A stretch of 20,119 nt of DNA from a virus, in IMG/VR virus record IMGVR_UViG_3300017971_000877, positions 1 through 20,119 of that record. One strand, given 5' to 3'. Made by a program: the position numbers and the translations under genes. Below the pieces are notes generated by a model. That model had not been told where the DNA came from, did no database searches, and worked only from the letters and a program-made list of their open reading frames with translations. Positions 8,689-14,438 of this stretch are shown in pieces; within the stretch, counting starts at the first letter, position 1; each line of letters opens with the position of its first letter.

Positions 8689-10320
8689 TTATGCGTTTAC
8701 ATTTATTTTTTTATTTCTCTTAACAGGTGCTGCCTCAAGAGCAATAACCTGATTTTCAAGCCAACGCTTGGTGTCGATTTCCAGCATTCTACCAGCAATC
8801 TGTGGCTGCAATGCAATTGGATTGTTGATTGCCATTTTAACGACTCCCGTACCCAATGCACGAACATCTGAATCCATTTCAGCACCAGTAATTGGTGAAA
8901 TCTGGAAAACTGGAATCTGACTTCCTGTTTCACTACGCCAGATTTCAATCACTTCGTTGGTCAAACCATCATATGCGTTTTCATAACCATCGGTTATCAA
9001 GAAAATCGCATCATACTTCACATCTCTTTCGAGTTTCAACAGTTTGATGAATGCGCTGGCAATATCGGTTATTTCGCCATCTGTCGTGACTTCAACACTT
9101 TTCTGTGCTGATTTACGAAGAACCAATGAAGTGAAATCCGCAATAGCACGAGGCGTATTCTTGGATTCCTGCTTGTGTCCCTTCATAGACGCACTCTTAT
9201 CCTGAACAACACCGATATTCTGGTAATCGAAATTCGTGAATTTCTTCTTATCGGCAAGTGCCTGAATAGCATCCATGATTTCATCATTGAAACCAGTTTC
9301 GTATCCCGTCTTATAAAGAGCAAGGAAATCCGTGGCTTTCTTCATATCGACTTGCTTTTCGACACCGAGTTTTGCCGTGTTCTTGGTCTGACGAACCTGC
9401 TGGTTCACTGAAGTAACCTTGACATTCTTACGAATCATTGCCTTGGTTGCTTGTCTCTGAAGTTCTGTACTCCACATCGTATGATATTGTGGATGCTTCA
9501 CGTCAGAAATCAATCCCAAAAGAACTTCTTCGGGAATCACGCTGATATTGGTGATATCGGTTTTGGCTTTCTGATATTCAGCCAGAATTGGAAATTCTCT
9601 TTCATCGAAAGGGAAATTTACTTTTCTGAACAGGAACAACAGCAACTTAAATGCCTTTATAGTATCACCATTGTAGTATTTCGCAATACTTTCAGTGATA
9701 ATACTCTGTTCCTTTTCAGTTCCGAGAACATCATCACCAAGAATATCTACGTGTCTCTGAGCAATTGAGAGCAAGATACTGGTTTTCTTTTCACCATATA
9801 CGTGCTTCAGTACTTCGGCAATCTTATTACGGTATTTAACCGCATAGAATTCCAAGTTATCCTGACCCCAGATGAATCCCAAAACAATTTTTCTCGCTCT
9901 TTCATTATTAACCTTTTCTTTCTTAAGGTCAACGAAAAGACGCAAAACATATGGGAAACCACTGTCGGCATCAAGGTTTTTCAATGCCGTTAGAATTGCC
10001 TTGTCGCTCAAACCATTGTCATACCAGTCAATTGGATTGACGATATTACATGCTCCACCTTTCTGAGTCTGCTTGAATTCGTTAAGCAATACCTCTGAAA
10101 CATAACGACCAGTCGCACCTTTTTGAGTTGCGATAATCAACGGCAGTTCTTTTGAAAGACTATATTGCGCTTTAATAGCGTCACGAATAGCCTTCATCTG
10201 CTCATCCTTGCTATGGTAATACGTTGCACTTGACTTTGAGCCACTTGCGATAGTCAAACCGTCAATCAATGACTGCTTAATGTTTACCAGCATGTTCTGT
10301 GTCAATACCAAATTTTTCAT
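8689..10320 (-). CDS. Ro60-like RNA-binding protein (TROVE-type region plus vWA domain)
   Basis: A 543-residue protein, close to the 538 of human Ro60. The C-terminal vWA domain is clear: MIDAS motif DKSAS at 374-378 after the strand NIGVVQ, a T-D pair at 418-419, and FLITDG at 440-445. Just before it, LALYKTGYETG and DEIMDAIQALA (333-355) match the Ro60 segment ETYKTGHG...DEEILKALDAA that precedes DVSASM. Residues 1-330 are helical and basic in places, as expected for the HEAT-repeat ring of TROVE domains, though weakly conserved. Ro proteins bind misfolded RNAs in the ring and Y RNAs on its outer surface. The gene directly follows, on the same strand, a region of Y-RNA-like elements and tRNAs. 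The start ATG has the A-rich leader usual here. A TAnnTTTG match (10378-10385) lies upstream but lacks a good -33 box. Confidence 0.82.
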   Translation of the reverse strand: MKNLVLTQNMLVNIKQSLIDGLTIASGSKSSATYYHSKDEQMKAIRDAIKAQYSLSKELPLIIATQKGATGRYVSEVLLNEFKQTQKGGACNIVNPIDWYDNGLSDKAILTALKNLDADSGFPYVLRLFVDLKKEKVNNERARKIVLGFIWGQDNLEFYAVKYRNKIAEVLKHVYGEKKTSILLSIAQRHVDILGDDVLGTEKEQSIITESIAKYYNGDTIKAFKLLLFLFRKVNFPFDEREFPILAEYQKAKTDITNISVIPEEVLLGLISDVKHPQYHTMWSTELQRQATKAMIRKNVKVTSVNQQVRQTKNTAKLGVEKQVDMKKATDFLALYKTGYETGFNDEIMDAIQALADKKKFTNFDYQNIGVVQDKSASMKGHKQESKNTPRAIADFTSLVLRKSAQKSVEVTTDGEITDIASAFIKLLKLERDVKYDAIFLITDGYENAYDGLTNEVIEIWRSETGSQIPVFQISPITGAEMDSDVRALGTGVVKMAINNPIALQPQIAGRMLEIDTKRWLENQVIALEAAPVKRNKKINVNA

Positions 10321-10396
10321 TGTCTCAATTTTTATTTATGGTTATTACTGCTTTGCAATTATACGAAATATAATTTACAAAGTTACAAAAATTCAC

Positions 10397-10440
10397 AAAA
10401 AAAGGGCGAGTTCAACATATCACTATGTTGATTCCCGCCC
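10397..10440 (-). terminator. Second of two tandem intrinsic terminators after the RNA cluster
   Basis: In the minus-strand RNA an outer GGGCG/CGCCC stem and an inner 7-bp CAACATA/TATGTTG stem are followed by seven U. It lies just upstream of the Ro-like gene and would isolate it from the RNA transcripts unless termination is incomplete. Confidence 0.85.
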
Positions 10441-10454
10441 GTTTCTTATTAAGG

Positions 10455-10484
10455 AAAAAAATTCTTCTTCAATCAGAGAAGAAG
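10455..10484 (-). terminator. First tandem terminator, sharing bases with Y-like element e
   Basis: CTTCTTC and GAAGAAG form a 7-bp stem with a 7-nt loop, followed by AATTTTTTT in the minus-strand RNA. The 5' arm is the same TTCTTC (10478-10483) that can pair with GAAGAA (10536-10541) as the outer helix of element e. The two pairings exclude each other, so this could act as an attenuator-like switch or simply mark the 3' end of the RNA. Confidence 0.75.
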
Positions 10485-10541
10485 TTTAGTTGTATCGTTG
10501 GTTTCATCCGAAGATTTCACTGCAAACACAACAAGTTCTTC
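10478..10541 (-). ncRNA. Y-RNA-like element e, minimal form with UUCG loop
   Basis: Motif A lies at 10518-10539 and motif B near 10478-10500. The outer helix pairs GAAGAA with TTCTTC. The inner helix pairs GTTGTGT (10526-10532) with ATACAAC, with the G-U pair at the same position as in copies b, c and d. The apical part holds ATC-TTCG-GAT, a short stem capped by a C(UUCG)G tetraloop, so no tRNA module is present. It is the simplest of the five copies and the last before the terminators. Binding by the neighbouring Ro-like protein is inferred from family knowledge and location. Confidence 0.6.
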
Positions 10542-10721
10542 CTTATATTTTTGTTTTATGAAAAAACACCGTACTTCTACGATAAAAAAACCATTCTTAA
10601 CCGCTCGTGCATCACTGATGCAAAAATCAAATGTTAGGTGACATGTCCCTTTTTTACTAAAATACTGATGTCAACAGCCAAAACTTGCTCTGGGCGAGAC
10701 TTGTAAACGCCCAAAAAGGTC
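10542..10721. other. Gap between elements d and e; inverted repeats, no gene seen
   Basis: This 180-nt stretch has no convincing reading frame. It contains a near-perfect palindrome, TGCATCA-C-TGATGCA (10608-10622), a hairpin with GGGCG/CGCCC arms and an 11-nt loop (10692-10712), and an 8-bp palindrome GACATGTC (10640-10647). These could belong to a longer non-coding RNA running into element e, or could be protein-binding sites; the sequence does not decide. Confidence 0.4.
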
Positions 10722-10858
10722 GGGAATATTGTTGAAGTATTTGTTGCGTGTTGCATGATTAATAGTCATGTGCCTTAACCAGCTTGGCTAATTTTGCAAT
10801 TTTGGCGCAAAATATCGGACTCGAACCGATGATTACTGAAAACACTTCAAGTTTTCCC
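10722..10858 (-). ncRNA. Y-RNA-like element d enclosing a permuted tRNA module (YrlA-like)
   Basis: Motif A at 10834-10855 and motif B at 10722-10742 bracket a tRNA-like module. The outer helix is GGGAA (10854-10858) with TTCCC (10722-10726). The inner helix is the longest of the five copies: TTGAAGTGTTT (10840-10850) pairs with AAATACTTCAA (10732-10742), 11 bp with one G-U. Between the strands come a T arm, the 3' acceptor strand, a short loop, the 5' acceptor strand, a D arm and an anticodon arm, in that order. YrlA-class bacterial Y RNAs, as I recall them, have the same order: T arm, closed acceptor stem, D arm, with the Ro-binding stem joined where the anticodon arm would be. This one also keeps an anticodon arm. 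Confidence 0.72.
10754..10833 (-). tRNA. Circularly permuted Asn-like tRNA module, anticodon AUU
   Basis: The 3' half comes first: T arm ATCGG-TTCGAGT-CCGAT (10814-10830), acceptor strand ATTTTGC (10807-10813), G73 and an encoded CCA (10803-10805). After five bases (AAATT) the 5' half follows: acceptor GCAAAAT (10791-10797), perfectly complementary over 7 bp, then T8 A9, a D arm GCC/GGC with A14, G15 and G18 G19, and a perfect anticodon stem CATGA/TCATG with loop CTATTAA. The loop and G73 are those of tRNA-Asn except for A34 instead of G34. Both halves are otherwise canonical. It may be a tRNA mimic inside a Y-like RNA, or a true permuted tRNA gene joined after transcription. Confidence 0.7.
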
Positions 10859-10863
10859 TTTTG

Positions 10864-10999
10864 TGGGGAGAGCAGGACTCGAACCTGCAATCTATTGATT
10901 TCGACTCAATTGCTTTACCTGTACTGAAAACACTACGAGTTCTCCGTCAATTGGAGTAATGAGATAGTATTGTTATGTAACTGATTTTGCTATCTCCCC
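10864..10999 (-). tRNA. tRNA interrupted in the D arm by the Y-like stem; anticodon CGA
   Basis: The acceptor strands GGGGAGA (10993-10999) and TCTCCCC (10865-10871) pair over all 7 bp. T8 A9 G10 C11 follow the first. The 3' part has a D-loop remnant with GG, a perfect anticodon stem ATTGA/TCAAT with loop GTCGAAA, a 5-nt variable loop and a perfect T arm GCAGG-TTCGAGT-CCTGC; A73 follows and CCA is not encoded. Joining TAGC to TCAGTACAGGTAAAGC would give a canonical D arm. About 60 nt between these parts hold Y-like element c. The CGA anticodon points to Ser, but the short variable loop does not fit a class II tRNA, so the identity is uncertain. Removal of the insert is not shown. Confidence 0.6.
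10922..10980 (-). ncRNA. Y-RNA-like stem c, strands in reverse order (B then A)
   Basis: Here B (10953-10980) precedes A (10922-10943). The outer helix CTCC/GGAG closes a 7-nt loop, and the inner helix AATACTAT (10964-10971) pairs with GTAGTGTT (10929-10936), 8 bp with two G-U. The open end faces the interrupted tRNA. This is the same stem as in the other copies but connected through the opposite end, which argues that a folded two-strand motif is what is conserved. Part of B (CTATCTC) can instead pair with GAGATAG of the tRNA 5' strand. Confidence 0.6.
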
Positions 11000-11008
11000 A
11001 TGATATGG

Positions 11009-11098
11009 TGGTGTTGGTAGGAATTAAACCTACGTGAGTCGTGTGGTACTTCGCATTCGCTTCACCAACAAGATGTCAAACAACGTGACGACAACACC
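11009..11098 (-). tRNA. tRNA-like gene with intact acceptor and T arms but no clear anticodon arm
   Basis: The 90-nt element has a perfect 7-bp acceptor GGTGTTG/CAACACC, A73, and CCA following in the DNA. The T stem GTAGG/CCTAC is perfect, but the loop is TTTAATT instead of the usual TTCRANY. A possible D stem GTCA/TGAC encloses CGTTGTT, which lacks the G18 G19 pair. The remaining 38 nt do not fold into a normal anticodon arm; CTT-GTTGGTG-AAG is the best local hairpin. The length and the GGTG...CACC-A-CCA acceptor would suit a class II tRNA such as Tyr, and a Tyr-like anticodon arm occurs 60 nt upstream in element b. It could be a decayed tRNA, a fragmented one, or a tRNA mimic. Confidence 0.5.
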
Positions 11099-11103
11099 AT
11101 ATA

Positions 11104-11114
11104 TGTTAAAGAAC
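11104..11114 (-). promoter_or_regulatory. boxA-like sequence GTTCTTTAACA
   Basis: GTTCTTTAACA on the minus strand resembles the boxA antitermination element of rRNA operons (core CTCTTTAACA in E. coli). It lies 5 nt before the tRNA-like gene, inside a long untranslated RNA region where antitermination would be useful. Only the similarity is seen; no boxB or second copy was found. Confidence 0.25.
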
Positions 11115-11126
11115 GTTAATAAATTT

Positions 11127-11202
11127 AGAAGAAATTCGTTGGTCTTGTTGCGTAAGTGTCTGATTTACCGTCAAAGTTACTGTAAAAACCACCAGTTCTT
11201 CT
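11127..11202 (-). ncRNA. Y-RNA-like element b with a Tyr-like anticodon arm
   Basis: Motif A is at 11178-11199 and motif B near 11128-11154. The outer helix AGAAGAA/TTCTTCT is 7 bp; the inner helix TGGTTT/AGACCA is 6 bp with one G-U. The apex holds TTTGA-CGGTAAA-TCAGA, a 5-bp stem with a 7-nt loop. Eleven bases, GACGGTAAATC, differ at only one position from GACTGTAAATC, the bacterial tRNA-Tyr(GUA) anticodon arm; the change is G instead of U33. The element begins six bases after the 3' end of the initiator-like tRNA, which suggests one precursor transcript. Confidence 0.6.
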
Positions 11203-11207
11203 CTTTG

Positions 11208-11281
<74 letters not shown>

Positions 11282-11289
11282 ATATCGTA

Positions 11290-11422
11290 AAAAAGGATAA
11301 TTCGTTTGTTATTGATGTATTTAACAATACGGGATTTGAACCCGTGACTTTCTGCTTGAAACGCAAAAGCTCTATCCGACTGAGCTAATTGTACTACTGA
11401 AATAACAACCAGTTTCCTTTTT
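11290..11422 (-). ncRNA. Y-RNA-like element a enclosing a whole tRNA-like module
   Basis: Motif A (11395-11416) ends directly at the first base of the Glu-like tRNA and motif B (11295-11319) begins just after its 3' end. The outer helix AAAAAGGA/TCCTTTTT is 8 bp, and its 3' strand runs into T6, so it may also terminate transcription. The inner helix TTGTTATT (11401-11408) pairs with AATAACAA (11306-11313), 8 bp without mismatch. In this copy the stem is joined to the acceptor end of the tRNA. It is the first copy after the promoter at 11594-11625. Confidence 0.6.
11321..11394 (-). tRNA. Glu-like tRNA (anticodon UUC) inside element a
   Basis: T8 A9, the D arm GCTC/GAGC with GG in the loop, the anticodon stem TTTGC/GCAGA, loop GTTTCAA (U33, anticodon UUC) and T arm ACGGG-TTCAAAT-CCCGT are all in place. 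The acceptor is poor: positions 3-7 pair, while 2:71 (U-U) and 1:72 (G-A) do not, and CCA is not encoded. G32 is unusual. The weak acceptor end and the flanking complementary motif suggest a tRNA mimic held in a Y-like RNA rather than a normal charging substrate, but a functional tRNA-Glu cannot be excluded. Confidence 0.65.
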
Positions 11423-11551
11423 ATGTGGTGACCTTCCTGACATTGTGGTTATGTGATGCTCCACTGAGAAATGATTTAACGGTTTGCCAGCATTTTCATG
11501 TTCATCAGAATTAGGAATCTCTGTCTCCATTACTATGGATTCCGAGGTCAT
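11372..11551 (-). CDS. Possible small ORF, 59 codons, doubtful
   Basis: An ATG at 11551 lies about 35-40 nt downstream of the predicted transcription start of the promoter at 11594-11625, and opens a hydrophilic 59-residue frame (MTSESIVMETEIPNSDEHEN at its start). It has an A-rich leader like other genes here. Against it, the last third runs through motif A and into the Glu-like tRNA, and no family is recognised. It may be a short leader peptide or chance. The same stretch also contains a GGAAT/ATTCC hairpin with an inner CCAT/ATGG stem (11514-11543). Confidence 0.25.
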   Translation of the reverse strand: MTSESIVMETEIPNSDEHENAGKPLNHFSVEHHITTMSGRSPHKKETGCYFSSTISSVG

Positions 11552-11593
11552 GTCTTAAATCTTATCAAAGTACGTTTGTCCCAAAAGACTCCG

Positions 11594-11625
11594 CAAATAT
11601 ATAACGGTTTTTAAAAACCACCAAA
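11594..11625 (-). promoter_or_regulatory. Bacteroidota-type promoter for the tRNA/Y-RNA cluster
   Basis: TTTG (11622-11625), a 20-nt spacer and TATATTTG (11594-11601) match the Bacteroidota -33 TTTG / -7 TAnnTTTG consensus exactly. Transcription would start near 11587 and run into the RNA cluster. The spacer contains the 14-bp palindrome GGTTTTTAAAAACC. Confidence 0.8.
11606..11619. repeat. 14-bp perfect palindrome in the promoter spacer
   Basis: GGTTTTTAAAAACC is a perfect palindrome placed between the -33 and -7 boxes of the RNA-cluster promoter. That position would suit an operator for a dimeric repressor or activator. It is A+T-rich, so chance is possible. Confidence 0.4.
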
Positions 11626-11720
11626 TGTTTTTCAGAAAAAAGTTAAAAAAATTTACAGAGTGCTTGTGCAAAATAAATACGTATGAAAATCCAAAAAGTT
11701 ACAATTTTTTATAAAAAAAT

Positions 11721-13667
11721 TCATTCTTTTTGTTTAACATTCTGATAATCACGCTTTTTCACGAGCATATCATAAACGCTTTTATTCTGACCATCGGGTT
11801 CATCTGGGTCTACAAAATCTTTTTCGAGTTCATCGAGGTCAAGATTTTCTTCTTGTTTTTCAGGCGGTGGTTCTACGACTGTCACCCCGGGTGGTTTGAA
11901 TTCAGTCACATCTACGGGTTTCTTCTCGACTTCCTGCACTTCCTCACCAATTGTTTCGGTATCCCCACTAAAATCTAATAACTTGTATTTCTTCACATCG
12001 CCAACAGTAAGAGGTTCTTGTTTTTCATGACTAACAGTTATTTCACCATCGAGTTCCAGAATTTCTTCGGTTACTCCCTCAGTTGTTCCCTCAATTACTC
12101 CCTCATTTTTCGGTGGAGCATTTGATTCTTCGGGTAAGGCATTCTGATGCAAGAAATTATTTAACCCATCACTACCTAATGCTGCCAATTCGTCTTGTTT
12201 CAGACTTATTTCGGCATGTATTCTACCCTGACCACTGGCTTTCTGATTTAATCTTTCAACATCTTCTTCATCATAATGTCTGAGATTCTTATAATTTCTC
12301 GTGTTTCTATACCTTGGGTCATCAATGATGATTTTCATGGTATCGTTATTAAACACACAATCCTCAAACATCTGTCCGTCTTTAGCGAATCTGGCTTTAA
12401 TGATTCTGATGTTGGCAAAATTGGCTTCCTGTTGTGCTTGAGTCTTGGCAATTGACATAAAGAAATGTGCTTTTTGCATTCTTTTAATGCTACCACCTGT
12501 TTGACCCGCTTCCACGAATTCAGCACCGATTCCCGAACGATTACTTTGTATTGCCGTCCATGCGGGGATGTTGAAATCAGCAGCAAGCGATTCAAAACCT
12601 TTTATAACGGTAAGTTCGGCTTCATTTCTATCGGGAGACCTTTTATGGCTTTCAACACAATCAAGATAATCAAGAACCAGTAAATCGAATTTGAATCCGA
12701 ATTTCTTTTCGTAATTCGTCATCCAGTTCCTAATGTCTTTCATCGTGGTGTCTTCCTGACTAAACCTCTTAACAAGAAGTCTGCCTCTGCCTTCCATTGC
12801 CTTGCCCTTTTCATGAGCAACTTGGTTCACTCTATCCCTTTCGTCATCGTCATCATCGAGTCTACTAAGCGCAGAATCTGCCCAAATAACGTAATGCTTA
12901 CGCTTAATCTGGTCTTTGGTGTCCTCGAAGACAATATGTGCCACGTTTTTATCACACTCATAAGCGGTATTAGCGATTATCGTTAATGCCGTGGTTTTAC
13001 CCACACCGCTTGGAGCGAGAATAACACCGATTTCACCTTTTCCGAGTCCACCCCCTGTAAGGTCATCAATAGCACCAATACCCGTAGGTAGCGGTTCACG
13101 GAATTCCTTACGAAGTGCTTTCTCAATACCCTCGGTAACGCTTTCACAATCATCATCATCCTCACCAATATGTGTGATTTTCAAAAATTTGTCCTCAATG
13201 GCGTTAACCGTATATTTACTCTTAATCTCACCTGTTTTTACGTCATCAAGAATTCTTTCTGCCAGCTTTCTGTATTCCTGCTGTTTGATGAACCATTTGG
13301 TTGATTTCTGAACGGCATCACCATCATAATACATTTGTTTATTGATGATTCTTTCGTTCCAGAGTTCGATACGCTTAATTACTGAAAACAAAGATTCTTC
13401 CTCAATTTGATTATTGGGTGTCTTGTATTCGTTAATGGCTTGGTGAACGCTTTTATTCTGGAGATTAGGAACTTTTTCGTATTCCTTATAATATTCCAAA
13501 ATAATAATGAATAACCTCTTGAGATTAGGGTTATCAAAATATTCAATAGCTAAATCTGGTATTATTTTTTCAGCAAATTCGGGTTCGACCAACAACTGCC
13601 ACATAAGACGGTCTTGAAATTCAGGTCCTAAATATGCTGATAATGTGTTTTCTGTGTTTTCGTTCAT
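11721..13667 (-). CDS. Replicative DNA helicase, DnaB/T4 gp41-like
   Basis: A 648-residue protein. Residues about 1-165 are the helical N-terminal region and 190-450 the RecA-like ATPase: GIGAIDDLTGGGLGKGE at 196-212, Walker A APSGVGKTT at 218-226, the acidic Walker B strand LLVLDYLD near 329-336, and AIQSNRSG near 373-380, the Q-x-NR motif of DnaB-family helicases. It unwinds DNA ahead of the phage fork as a hexamer. T4 gp41 is 475 residues; the extra about 200 at the C-terminus are acidic and Pro-rich (EPPPEKQEENLDLDELEKDF) and lack a recognised fold. A homopolymer DDDDD occurs at 271-275. No primase gene is visible nearby. A 90-nt gap with a long-loop hairpin separates it from the gene upstream. 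Confidence 0.93.
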   Translation of the reverse strand: MNENTENTLSAYLGPEFQDRLMWQLLVEPEFAEKIIPDLAIEYFDNPNLKRLFIIILEYYKEYEKVPNLQNKSVHQAINEYKTPNNQIEEESLFSVIKRIELWNERIINKQMYYDGDAVQKSTKWFIKQQEYRKLAERILDDVKTGEIKSKYTVNAIEDKFLKITHIGEDDDDCESVTEGIEKALRKEFREPLPTGIGAIDDLTGGGLGKGEIGVILAPSGVGKTTALTIIANTAYECDKNVAHIVFEDTKDQIKRKHYVIWADSALSRLDDDDDERDRVNQVAHEKGKAMEGRGRLLVKRFSQEDTTMKDIRNWMTNYEKKFGFKFDLLVLDYLDCVESHKRSPDRNEAELTVIKGFESLAADFNIPAWTAIQSNRSGIGAEFVEAGQTGGSIKRMQKAHFFMSIAKTQAQQEANFANIRIIKARFAKDGQMFEDCVFNNDTMKIIIDDPRYRNTRNYKNLRHYDEEDVERLNQKASGQGRIHAEISLKQDELAALGSDGLNNFLHQNALPEESNAPPKNEGVIEGTTEGVTEEILELDGEITVSHEKQEPLTVGDVKKYKLLDFSGDTETIGEEVQEVEKKPVDVTEFKPPGVTVVEPPPEKQEENLDLDELEKDFVDPDEPDGQNKSVYDMLVKKRDYQNVKQKE

Positions 13668-13688
13668 TTTAAGTCTTCCGATAAAAAT

Positions 13689-13747
13689 GGGGCAGGGGTA
13701 AAAAAAGAGATGAAAATAAAAATGATAAATATAAAAACCCCCGCCCC
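13689..13747. other. GC-rich inverted repeat with 37-nt U-rich loop between genes
   Basis: On the minus strand GGGGCGGGGGT and ACCCCTGCCCC pair over 11 positions with one mismatch, enclosing a loop made almost only of T and A. ATTTTTAT follows. It occupies nearly the whole gap between the 204-residue gene and the helicase and ends 22 nt before the helicase start. It may be a leaky terminator or an mRNA-stabilising structure. Such G-runs are exceptional in this A+T-rich genome. Confidence 0.6.
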
Positions 13748-13756
13748 AAAATTGCT

Positions 13757-14371
13757 TTAATTCCTTCTAAGTCGTCTGAGCATTTCTGCTCTTTTAGCGG
13801 GATGGAGTTCTCTGATTTGATTGATTGACAAGCCTCTGTAATTAATTAAATCGTAGTCATCCCACATGTTACCGATATCGTCTTTTTTGATTTTTTCCTC
13901 AATGGTATTCGTGATTTCGGTAACCACTCGCACGACATCAACAGAAACTAAAGCCACGGGGTTGAATCCGTCAACGAAGAATTCACGTTCCACAATCTGG
14001 TTTTCGTTAATATAAAATCCAATTTTACATGGAACACCCCTAATTGTTTTATTTTCAATCTGCTGGACAACAGATTGAGGATTGTAACGCATGCTATTCC
14101 TGTATCTCTTGGCATAACTGCCTATCATCTTCTGGCGATAGGCGAAAAGGTCGTATGTCTGGTCGTTTCCGACTTCTGCTACAACATCATAACTTCTTCT
14201 CGACAATGTTTTCTGGATTTTCGTAATTGCTCTCGGAAGAATATCCCTGATATCGATAGAATACCTTGTGAAGGGATTAAATTGGTCGGCATCGAATATT
14301 GCCTCACCCAATAATATGTTTTCCTGATACAATGAAAACCTGAATACGTTACTATATTCCTTTTCGTTCAT
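13757..14371 (-). CDS. Hypothetical protein in the replication block
   Basis: A 204-residue protein I do not recognise. It is mixed alpha/beta in appearance, with a basic C-terminal end (HPAKRAEMLRRLRRN) and one cysteine (VPCKIGFYINE). There is no signal peptide or membrane segment. It sits between the 5' nuclease and the helicase; in T4-like phages a helicase loader (gp59, 217 residues) is encoded among such genes, but I see no motif that supports that here. The start ATG has an A-rich leader, and a good TATATTTG box lies about 30 nt upstream. Confidence 0.75.
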   Translation of the reverse strand: MNEKEYSNVFRFSLYQENILLGEAIFDADQFNPFTRYSIDIRDILPRAITKIQKTLSRRSYDVVAEVGNDQTYDLFAYRQKMIGSYAKRYRNSMRYNPQSVVQQIENKTIRGVPCKIGFYINENQIVEREFFVDGFNPVALVSVDVVRVVTEITNTIEEKIKKDDIGNMWDDYDLINYRGLSINQIRELHPAKRAEMLRRLRRN

Positions 14372-14401
14372 GTTATTATTTTTAAAAATTAATACTATTC
14401 A

Positions 14402-14433
14402 CAAATATAGAGATAAACCCATTAAAATGAAAG
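14402..14433 (-). promoter_or_regulatory. Bacteroidota-type promoter before the 204-residue gene
   Basis: TATATTTG (14402-14409) matches the -7 consensus exactly. The -33 position, 20 nt upstream, reads CTTT rather than TTTG. It would drive the 204-residue gene and, through the hairpin at 13689-13747, possibly the helicase. Confidence 0.5.
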
Positions 14434-14438
14434 GATTT

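Noticed and set aside
10425-10637. Plus-strand open frame of 70 codons over the terminators and element e.
   Set aside because: It runs antisense to two terminators and a structured RNA, has no leader like the real genes, and resembles nothing.
11475-11510. CTGATGA followed by GAAA on the minus strand, as in a hammerhead ribozyme core.
   Set aside because: Only ACAT separates the two boxes, so stem II cannot form, and no flanking stems fit.
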